This document shows, piece after piece, positions 6,078 through 11,876 of a DNA stretch of 11,876 nt. Source of the DNA: Candidatus Omnitrophota bacterium (GTDB lineage Bacteria > Omnitrophota > Omnitrophia > Omnitrophales > Danuiimicrobiaceae); assembly GCA_016206815.1 (NCBI GenBank), contig JACQQT010000058.1, forward strand, positions 1 to 11,876, written 5' to 3'. The first letter of the stretch is position 1. Each line of letters begins with the position of its first letter. The position numbers and the translations under genes were made by a program. The notes beneath the pieces were generated by a model. It ran no database searches. It saw only the letters and a list, made by a program, of their open reading frames with translations, and was not told the origin of the DNA.

Positions 6078-7070
6078 ATGGGGATACGATGGAAAACATT
6101 TGAGATGCCGAAGAGACTTGAGGTCGACCAGGCGTCTCTGACACCAACTTTTGGAAAGTTTATTGCAGAGCCTTTTGAAAGAGGCTATGGCACGACAATC
6201 GGCAGCGCATTGAGACGGGTTTTAATTTCCTCGATCGAGGGGGCAGCGGTAACCAGTATGAAGATCGAGGGAGCGCTCCACGAATTTTCTGTGATGGAAG
6301 GCGTGGTCGAGGATATTCCCCAAATTGTGCTGAACATCAAGAAATTGGTGTTGAAGTATCACGGGAAGCAGCCCAAGAAGATTTTTATCGACGTGAAGCG
6401 AAAAGGGGATGTGACAGCCAAAGACATTCGGGCTGATGAGACCGTTGAGATTGTCAATCCGGGTTTGCATATTGCGACGCTGACAAAGGACATTCATTTT
6501 TATGTCGAGTTGGAAGTAGCGCGCGGTCGAGGTTATGTTCCCGCAGAGCGGAATAAACAGGAAGAGATGTCCATCGGAACGATCGCAATTGATTCTATTT
6601 TTTCACCCGTCGTGAAAGTCAATTTTTTAGTCGAAGATACGCGGGTGGGCCAGATCACCGATTACGATCGTCTCATTTTGGAAATTACAACGAATGGAGC
6701 CATGACGCCTGAAGAAGCCTTGCTCTATGCCTCTAATATTCTCCAGCGGCACCTCGATATTTTTGTCAATTACGGGGAGCTGCCGGAAGAAGAGGAAGAG
6801 GAGGAAGAAGAGGACAAGGAGTTTCTCGAGCTCATTAACAAACCCATTACCGAGTTGGAACTTTCCGTACGAAGCGCAAATTGTTTAGAGGCCGCAAATA
6901 TTAAAACGATTGGCGATCTCATTCAAAAGACGGAAGCGCAGATGCTCAAATATAAGAATTTTGGAAAGAAGTCTCTTTCCGAAATTCACAATATTTTGAC
7001 CGGAATGGGACTTCATCTTGGGATGGACGTTCAGGAACGGATGAAGAAGAAGAAAGCAGCTTTGGCGTAA
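6078..7070 (+). CDS. rpoA: DNA-directed RNA polymerase subunit alpha
   Basis: The alpha dimer scaffolds assembly of beta and beta', and its C-terminal domain reads UP elements and activators. The 330-residue protein has the N-terminal domain with GYGTTIGSALRRVLISS at about 37-52 and the dimer/beta-contact segments. The CTD at about 250-315 carries R265, N268 and C269 (VRSANC) and G296, K298, S299, E302 (NFGKKSLSE). These match the E. coli UP-element contact residues at identical numbers, as I recall them. The linker contains nine consecutive Glu then Asp (237-246), which is unusually acidic. GGAG at 6066-6069 precedes the ATG by eight bases. The gene sits between rpsD and rplQ as in most bacteria. 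Confidence 0.98.
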   Translation: MGIRWKTFEMPKRLEVDQASLTPTFGKFIAEPFERGYGTTIGSALRRVLISSIEGAAVTSMKIEGALHEFSVMEGVVEDIPQIVLNIKKLVLKYHGKQPKKIFIDVKRKGDVTAKDIRADETVEIVNPGLHIATLTKDIHFYVELEVARGRGYVPAERNKQEEMSIGTIAIDSIFSPVVKVNFLVEDTRVGQITDYDRLILEITTNGAMTPEEALLYASNILQRHLDIFVNYGELPEEEEEEEEEDKEFLELINKPITELELSVRSANCLEAANIKTIGDLIQKTEAQMLKYKNFGKKSLSEIHNILTGMGLHLGMDVQERMKKKKAALA

Positions 7071-7093
7071 ATGGTTCAACAAAGGGAAGTGAA

Positions 7094-7657
7094 ATGAGAC
7101 ACGGCCGCAGGCGGGGAAGACTGGGTTTGGTCCAGGAGCACAGGCGGGCTCTCATCCGGAACTTGGCCCGGAATTTGATTACCCAGCAGCAGATTGTAAC
7201 CACTCAAGCACGCGCAAAAGAGGCAAGCCGGTTTGTGGACCAACTGGTGACGACCGCTAAAGAGAAAACGCTGCATGCAAGACGCCAATTGATTCGGAGA
7301 TTGGGATCCGGATCCGAGGATTTTGCCAAGCGTTTGATCGAAACGATTGCACCGAAGTTCAACGGACGCAACGGAGGCTATACGCGCGTCCTGCATTACG
7401 GAACCCGCCGCGGAGACGGTGCCTCACTCGCTCTATTGGAATTTTCAGTACCGGTGATTGAACTTGAGGAGAAGAAGCCCAAGAAAAAGAAAGAGCCGAA
7501 GCCGGTTAGCAAAGAAGTGAAAGAGAAAAAGAAAGAAGAACCCGCAAAAGCCGATCGCAAAGCGCCCAAAGAGGAACCGAAGAAGGAAACCGCCAAGAAA
7601 GGCGGTTTTCTCAGTTCGTTGAGGCGGTTTCTCAAGGGTGACGACGAGAAGAAGTAG
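7094..7657 (+). CDS. rplQ: 50S ribosomal protein L17 with a long charged C-terminal tail
   Basis: L17 sits near the exit tunnel on the large subunit surface. Residues 1-122 are a standard L17: MRHGRRRGRLG, then HRRALIRNLARNLI, the TTQARAKEASRFVDQLVT segment, and YTRVLHYGTRRGDGA with SLALLEF at the end. Residues 123-187 are an extra tail, first a Lys/Glu/Pro-rich low-complexity stretch (KKPKKKKEPKPV and following), then a short hydrophobic-basic patch GGFLSSLRRFLKG before the terminus. Typical L17 proteins end near residue 120-130, so the tail is a lineage-specific addition with unknown role. AAGGGAAG precedes the ATG. The aminotransferase gene starts 16 bases downstream. Confidence 0.96.
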   Translation: MRHGRRRGRLGLVQEHRRALIRNLARNLITQQQIVTTQARAKEASRFVDQLVTTAKEKTLHARRQLIRRLGSGSEDFAKRLIETIAPKFNGRNGGYTRVLHYGTRRGDGASLALLEFSVPVIELEEKKPKKKKEPKPVSKEVKEKKKEEPAKADRKAPKEEPKKETAKKGGFLSSLRRFLKGDDEKK

Positions 7658-7673
7658 CAAGGATCCATTCGCC

Positions 7674-8837
7674 ATGAATCTTGCCAAGCGAATTCAAAAA
7701 GTAAATCCCTCTCTTACCTTAGCCATTGAAGCCAAAGCCAAGCGCCTGAAGCAAGAAGGCGTAGACCTCATTTCTTTTTCTGCGGGAGAGCCCGATTTCG
7801 ATACGCCGGGGATCATCAAACAAGCGGCGATCGATTCGCTTGAAAAAGGGTTTACAAAATATACACCTGCCTCCGGAACGCTTGAGCTGAGAAAAGCCAT
7901 TTCCGAAAAGCTCACCCGAGACAATCAACTTTCGTATGCGCCGGAGCAAATCGTGGTTTCTTGCGGTGCAAAACACGCCCTTTATAATGTGATCCAAACC
8001 CTGATAGGGGAAGGGGATGAGGTGATCATCCTCTCGCCTTATTGGTTGAGTTATCCGGAAATGGTGACGCTGGCAGGAGGCAGGTCCGTGATTCTTCAGA
8101 CGAAGCTTGAAGACGGATATTGCCCGTCCGTTCCGGCGCTTGAAAAACGGGTGACCCCCAAAACCAAGCTTCTGATTTTAAATTCACCCTCCAATCCAAC
8201 AGGCGCTGTGATCCCCAAAGAACTTTTGGAAAAAATTGCGCAAATTGCAAAGCAGCGTTCTTTTTTCATTTTGAGCGATGAAATTTATGAGAAACTGATT
8301 TTTGACGGCAAGACGCATTGCTCCATCGGTTCGCTGGATGAACAAACGCTGGCACAAACCATTACGGTGGGGGGAGCGAGCAAAGCGTATGCGATGACAG
8401 GTTGGAGGCTTGGTTTTTCAGCGTCTCCAAAACCCATTGCCGAAGCCTGTGCTTCGCTTCAAAGCCATTCCACTTCCAACCCTACCTCATTTGCTCAAGC
8501 CGGATATTTAGAAGCCTTGAAGTCTGCCGAGGCGGAAGTGATCAACATGCGATCGGCTTTTGAAAAGAGACGCGATCTGATGTTCCGACTCGTCAGCGGA
8601 ATCCGGGGCTTGAAAGCCTTTAAGCCGAGCGGTGCTTTTTACTTGTTTATCAATATTTCTGAAACCCGTTTAACCTCCCTTCAATTTTCCGAACGCTTAC
8701 TGGATGAAGCCAAGGTGGCGGTTGTTCCGGGAATTGCGTTTGGCGATGACCATGCCATCCGGGCAAGCTTTGCTACTTCTGAACCATTAATCGAAGCCGG
8801 CGTAGCGCGTATTCGTGAATGGTTGAAAAAGATTTAA
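7674..8837 (+). CDS. PLP-dependent aspartate aminotransferase, class I-gamma (AspB type)
   Basis: This is a fold-type I aminotransferase moving amino groups between aspartate and 2-oxoglutarate, in the cytoplasm. The 387-residue protein shows the family landmarks: SAGEPDFDTP near 36-45, KYTPASGTLELR at 62-73, SPYWLSYPEM at 121-130, N174 in SPSNPTG, D202 and Y205 in SDEIYE, the Schiff-base lysine K237 in GGASKAYAMTGWRLG, and the carboxylate-binding R363 in RASFATS. The SPYW-SYPEM pattern places it with Thermus/Bacillus-type enzymes. Some of these also transaminate prephenate to arogenate, so a role in Phe/Tyr synthesis is possible. The ATG at 7674 has AAGGA at 7659-7663. An earlier GTG at 7638 lies inside rplQ. 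Its end overlaps the mfd start by 19 bases. The exact substrate is not determinable here. Confidence 0.92.
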   Translation: MNLAKRIQKVNPSLTLAIEAKAKRLKQEGVDLISFSAGEPDFDTPGIIKQAAIDSLEKGFTKYTPASGTLELRKAISEKLTRDNQLSYAPEQIVVSCGAKHALYNVIQTLIGEGDEVIILSPYWLSYPEMVTLAGGRSVILQTKLEDGYCPSVPALEKRVTPKTKLLILNSPSNPTGAVIPKELLEKIAQIAKQRSFFILSDEIYEKLIFDGKTHCSIGSLDEQTLAQTITVGGASKAYAMTGWRLGFSASPKPIAEACASLQSHSTSNPTSFAQAGYLEALKSAEAEVINMRSAFEKRRDLMFRLVSGIRGLKAFKPSGAFYLFINISETRLTSLQFSERLLDEAKVAVVPGIAFGDDHAIRASFATSEPLIEAGVARIREWLKKI

Positions 8838-10762
8838 GCCTTAAAATTTTTCGCCTTCGGGTCGGCGAAACAATTCCGCAAGAAGATCTCCTCAAAAAAC
8901 TCAATGCGCTGAATTATCAGGAAGAAAAGTCTGTGGAGGAGCCGGGTGAGTATACGGTTCGCGGCGGAACGATTGATATTTATCCCTTGTCTTACCGCGC
9001 GCCGGTGCGCATCCATTTCCGTCTTGATCAGATCGAGTCGCTTCGTGATTACTCCCTTCATGAAGGCAAAAATTTGACCACGTTTGAAGAATTGTTCCTT
9101 CTTCCGGTGACCGAAACTTTTCTGAAGAGGAGAGCGCGCCTGAAAGCACATTTTGACGAATTCGAACCGGTCACGGAGTTAGGGGACATTCGGGTCGGGG
9201 ATTATGTTGTCCATCCCGAATATGGCGTTGGAACATTTTTAGGAACGAAAGTTTTAAAAATGACAGGATTTCCAAAGCGTCACTTAGCGCTTGAATACGC
9301 TCATCAGGAGATCCTCTATCTTCCGTTTGACCAGCATCAATTGCTGGAGCGTTATCTGGGTCTTGAAGGCAAGAAACCAAAATTAACCCGTCTTCGGAGC
9401 AAGGAATGGATCCGGATCAAGGAGCGCACTCGGCTCGCGGTTCGCGGCATCGCGCACGACATGGTAAACCTTCAGGCGAAACGCAACGTGTTACCGGGAT
9501 TTCAATTTCCGCAGGATGCCGAATGGCAGCGGGATTTTGAGCGCTCCTTTCCCTACGAAGAAACGCCGGATCAGCGGCGGGCCACCGAAGAAGTGAAGCG
9601 CGACATGGAATGTTCCAAGCCGATGGATCGGCTGCTTTGCGGAGACGTCGGTTTCGGAAAAACAGAAGTTGCCATCCGGGCGGCTTTTAAGGCGGTTCTT
9701 GCCGGCAAGCAGGCTGCCTTTTTGGTGCCGACCACGTTGTTGGCCGAGCAGCACTATTTAACTTTGAAGCGCCGGATTCAAGAGGCACCCGTTCTGATCG
9801 ATCTCCTTTCGCGGTATCGGAATCGAACCGATCAGAAAAAAGTAATCGGGAGGCTGGGCGAAGGGAAAGTGGACATCATTGTAGGAACTCACCGGCTCCT
9901 TTCCCGCGATGTTTCATTCAAGGATTTAGGACTTGTGGTGATCGATGAAGAACAGCGTTTCGGAGTCCGGCATAAAGAACGTCTGAAATTATTCCGTGAA
10001 ACCGTGGACGTGCTGACGCTCACCGCAACGCCGATTCCGCGGACACTCTATCTGTCTCTTCTGGGAGTCCGCGACATGTCAGTCATTGAAACCCCGCCGA
10101 AACAAAGATTGCCTATCGTCACGGAGGTTCTCGCCTTTGATGACGAACGGATTAAAGGAGCTTTCCAGAGCGAGTTGAAACGAAAGGGACAAATTTATTT
10201 CATCCACAACCGCGTCGAGTCGATTGAAAAAATGTATGCGCATTTGAAACGCCTGATGCCGGAAGTTCGTTTTGGCGTTGCGCACGGCCAGATGCCCGTC
10301 GCCAATCTTGAGAAGGTGATGACCGAATTTGTAGGCGGGAGACTGGATTGTTTGATTTCGACCAACATTGTGGAATCCGGAATTGATATTCCAAACGTCA
10401 ATACGATCCTGATTCACCGCGCCGATACATTCGGCCTTGCCGATCTTTACCAATTGCGCGGACGGGTCGGCCGTTTTCATACCGTTCGTCAAGCGTACGC
10501 CTATTTTCTGGTTCCAAGAAATTGGGTGTTGACGCAAGATGCCGAAAAAAGACTTGCTGCGATCGAGCGTTTTAGCGAGTTGGGATCCGGTCTCAAGATT
10601 GCGGTTCAGGATCTTGAGATTCGGGGAGCCGGAAATGTGGTAGGACATGAGCAAAGCGGTTTTATCTATCAAGTGGGTTTCGATCTCTACTGCCGGATGT
10701 TGAAAGAAGCCGTGGAGGAAGCTAAGAAAACAGTTGCGCGTGCAGCGTTGAAAAGATCCTAA
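8819..10762 (+). CDS. mfd: Short transcription-repair coupling factor (mini-Mfd)
   Basis: Mfd binds RNA polymerase stalled at DNA damage, removes it by ATP-driven translocation and recruits UvrA. This protein is 647 residues against about 1,100-1,180 in typical Mfd. Residues about 12-97 match domain D2 (UvrB-like: EEPGEYTVRGGTIDIYP). Residues about 120-185 are the RNAP-interaction/CarD-like domain (DIRVGDYVVHPEYGVGTFLG). Residues 245-635 are the RecG-like motor, with PDQ at 250-252, Walker A GDVGFGKT at 275-282, DEEQRFG at 376-382, TATPIPRTL at 402-410, ESGIDIP at 519-525, LRGRVGR at 546-552 and the TRG segment DLEIRGAGNVVG at 598-609. D1a, D1b, D3 and the C-terminal D7 are missing. A TGA at 8816-8818 closes the frame just before the ATG, so no N-terminal part is hidden upstream. 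The start lies inside the aminotransferase gene and has no clear ribosome binding site, which suggests coupled translation. Confidence 0.93.
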   Translation: MVEKDLSLKIFRLRVGETIPQEDLLKKLNALNYQEEKSVEEPGEYTVRGGTIDIYPLSYRAPVRIHFRLDQIESLRDYSLHEGKNLTTFEELFLLPVTETFLKRRARLKAHFDEFEPVTELGDIRVGDYVVHPEYGVGTFLGTKVLKMTGFPKRHLALEYAHQEILYLPFDQHQLLERYLGLEGKKPKLTRLRSKEWIRIKERTRLAVRGIAHDMVNLQAKRNVLPGFQFPQDAEWQRDFERSFPYEETPDQRRATEEVKRDMECSKPMDRLLCGDVGFGKTEVAIRAAFKAVLAGKQAAFLVPTTLLAEQHYLTLKRRIQEAPVLIDLLSRYRNRTDQKKVIGRLGEGKVDIIVGTHRLLSRDVSFKDLGLVVIDEEQRFGVRHKERLKLFRETVDVLTLTATPIPRTLYLSLLGVRDMSVIETPPKQRLPIVTEVLAFDDERIKGAFQSELKRKGQIYFIHNRVESIEKMYAHLKRLMPEVRFGVAHGQMPVANLEKVMTEFVGGRLDCLISTNIVESGIDIPNVNTILIHRADTFGLADLYQLRGRVGRFHTVRQAYAYFLVPRNWVLTQDAEKRLAAIERFSELGSGLKIAVQDLEIRGAGNVVGHEQSGFIYQVGFDLYCRMLKEAVEEAKKTVARAALKRS

Positions 10763-10771
10763 AGCTATGAT

Positions 10772-11770
10772 ATGTTAACTTTTTCCATGAAGACATTCGC
10801 TTATCTTTGGATGGGTCTACTATTGCTTGCTTCTCTGCCGGGGGGAAGGATTTTGGCTTCCGAAGACCGGCAACTGGTGGATCGTGTGGCCGCCGTGGTC
10901 AACAGCGAAGTGATTACGCAAAGCGAGTTTGACGCGGTCTTTCGGCCCATTTATGAGCAGATCAAGCAGGCTTATCAGGGGTCGAATCTGCAGGGGGAGC
11001 TTGAAAAAGTCCGCCTTCAACTGTTGAATCAAGTCATTGAAGACCGCCTGGTTTACCAAGAAGCCCAAAAAATGGGGATTGTCGTTACCGATGATGAAAT
11101 CGAGCAGGAGCTTTCTGCTTTTAAGTCGCAGTTTCCGGATGAAGCTGCTTTTGAGAAGGAATTGGGGCAGTCTGGAATTACGATTTCCGATCTTGAAAAG
11201 CGGATTCGGGAACGCGTTGCGATTACCAAACTTCACCAGCATGTGATTCGAGGCAGGACCACCGTGTTGCCGAGCGAGGTAGAGAAGTATTATGCAGACC
11301 ATCCGGAGGAGTTTGCTCAGAAGGAGCAGGTCAAGATATGGGGCATGACGCTTCGGAAAAGCGACGAGGCAATTCAAAAAGGAACAACGGATGAAGCCGT
11401 CAGGCTGCGGGCGGGCAAGTTCGTCGCAGAACTCAAACAAGGTGCAGATTTTGAGGAATATGCAAAGAAGTATTCTCAGGATGCGCAAGCCCAACAGGGC
11501 GGTCTGATTGGTTTCGTTGGGAAAGGGGATTTGGTTCACAATATTGACGAAGCTATTTTTTCATCGCCGGAAAATAGTATTTCGGACGTGCTGGAAACCG
11601 AGAATGCTTATCATATTTTCAAAATCGGGGAAAAAAAGTCTGCTTCGGCAAAAACCTTTGAAGAAACAAAGGATGAAATTGAAAATAAATTGTTCCGTGA
11701 GAAAGCTCACGAACGTTTCGTTGCTTGGATGGATGAGTTAAAAAAGAAGTCTTTTGTTTCTATCCGATAG
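10772..11770 (+). CDS. surA: SurA-like periplasmic chaperone / parvulin-type peptidyl-prolyl isomerase
   Basis: SurA-type proteins escort outer-membrane proteins across the periplasm. The 332-residue product starts with a signal peptide (a short basic start, hydrophobic core MGLLLLASL, likely cleavage after ILA at residue 29). There is no lipobox cysteine, so it should be soluble. A SurA N-terminal domain follows (VDRVAAVVNSEVITQSEFDA at 36-55, through the NQVIEDRLVYQEA helix). One PPIC rotamase domain occupies about 183-287, with GGLIGFVGKGDL. E. coli SurA carries two PPIase domains; this has one, so PpiD/PrsA-type relatives are alternatives. An in-frame ATG at 10787 would give an equally good signal peptide, and neither start has a clear ribosome binding site. 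pdxA follows with no gap, as surA-pdxA do in enterobacteria. Confidence 0.85.
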   Translation: MLTFSMKTFAYLWMGLLLLASLPGGRILASEDRQLVDRVAAVVNSEVITQSEFDAVFRPIYEQIKQAYQGSNLQGELEKVRLQLLNQVIEDRLVYQEAQKMGIVVTDDEIEQELSAFKSQFPDEAAFEKELGQSGITISDLEKRIRERVAITKLHQHVIRGRTTVLPSEVEKYYADHPEEFAQKEQVKIWGMTLRKSDEAIQKGTTDEAVRLRAGKFVAELKQGADFEEYAKKYSQDAQAQQGGLIGFVGKGDLVHNIDEAIFSSPENSISDVLETENAYHIFKIGEKKSASAKTFEETKDEIENKLFREKAHERFVAWMDELKKKSFVSIR

Positions 11771-11876
11771 ATGCCTCTTCCAATCATTGCAATCACAATG
11801 GGTGATCCCGGAGGGATTGGGCCTGAAATTATTTTGAAATCGCTTCCCAACATGCCGCTTGGAAAAGCGCTCTACA
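11771..11876 (+). CDS. pdxA: 4-hydroxythreonine-4-phosphate dehydrogenase, N-terminus (partial)
   Basis: PdxA oxidises 4-phosphohydroxy-L-threonine in the DXP-dependent pyridoxal phosphate pathway. Only 35 codons are present before the window ends. They contain the N-terminal signature ITMGDPGGIGPEI at about residues 8-20, which is diagnostic of the PdxA family. The ATG directly follows the surA stop. The metal-binding histidines lie further downstream and cannot be checked. The surA-pdxA adjacency is seen in other diderms. PLP made by this pathway would also serve the aminotransferase three genes upstream, though that link is only suggestive. Confidence 0.93.
   Translation, partial: MPLPIIAITMGDPGGIGPEIILKSLPNMPLGKALY

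Noticed and set aside
7638..7673. GTG start giving the aminotransferase 12 extra residues
   Set aside because: It lies inside rplQ, the extra residues have no family similarity, and the ATG at 7674 has a ribosome binding site (AAGGA) in the gap.
8819..8840. mfd as a pseudogene fragment or frameshifted gene
   Set aside because: All motor motifs are intact over 640 codons with no internal stop. The ends coincide with domain borders, and the coding frame continues smoothly across the D2-RID junction.
10079..10672. 197-codon reverse-strand open frame opposite the mfd motor domain
   Set aside because: It lies wholly antisense to conserved helicase motifs, has no recognisable family and no associated ribosome binding signal.
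8819..10762. RecG instead of Mfd
   Set aside because: The motor domains are RecG-like in both families, but a CarD/RID-type RNAP-interaction domain and a UvrB-like D2 precede them. RecG has an N-terminal wedge/OB domain instead, which is absent here.
10766..10771. TATGAT as a -10 box for surA
   Set aside because: There is no TTGACA-like -35 at 16-18 bases and no extended -10 TG. A single hexamer match is weak evidence.
10820..11539. 239-codon reverse-strand open frame opposite surA
   Set aside because: The plus strand encodes a clear SurA-like protein. The antisense product has no recognisable domain, and its composition (rich in Leu/Phe/Arg) is that of a shadow frame.

Overview
The window is one uninterrupted, plus-strand bacterial gene train. 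It runs from the 3' end of the spc-type ribosomal protein operon, through the alpha-type operon, into a short accessory tail. Gene order is (rplF end)-rplR-rpsE-rplO-secY-adk-map-infA-[145 bp repeat]-rpmJ-rpsM-rpsK-rpsD-rpoA-rplQ-aspartate aminotransferase-mfd(short)-surA-like-pdxA(start). Every gene is on the same strand. Neighbours overlap or lie within about 25 bp of each other, except at the infA/rpmJ junction. I see no convincing terminator or internal promoter, so the whole stretch may be read as one very long operon. No gene-free stretch exceeds 300 bp.

The organism is a bacterium of about 50% GC and very probably a diderm, because a signal-peptide-bearing SurA-type periplasmic chaperone sits directly before pdxA. 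The secY-adk-map-infA-rpmJ-rpsM order is the widespread ancestral one. The missing rpmD, the Lys/Glu-rich tail on L17, the pared-down Mfd and a repeat with WIPAFAGMT/SRFRGND-type translations make me think of an uncultured lineage such as Omnitrophota or a related PVC-type phylum. That placement is a guess and not a sequence-based assignment.

Region by region: 1-1370 holds large and small subunit proteins L18, S5 and L15, with L30 (rpmD) absent between S5 and L15. 1383-4383 holds protein export (SecY), nucleotide metabolism (Adk), N-terminal methionine removal (Map) and initiation factor IF-1. 4382-4527 is an intergenic insertion with strong inverted repeats. 4528-7657 holds L36, S13, S11, S4, RNA polymerase alpha and L17. 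7674-8837 is a PLP aminotransferase of the AspB/I-gamma type. 8819-10762 is a transcription-repair coupling factor cut down to a UvrA-binding-type domain, the RNAP-interaction domain and the motor. 10772-11770 is a SurA-like chaperone. 11771 to the end is the N-terminus of PdxA.

Most of the window is a conserved housekeeping locus. The parts most worth a second look are the 647-residue 'mini-Mfd', which lacks the UvrB-like D1a/D1b/D3 region and the autoinhibitory C-terminal D7, and the structured repeat inserted between infA and rpmJ.
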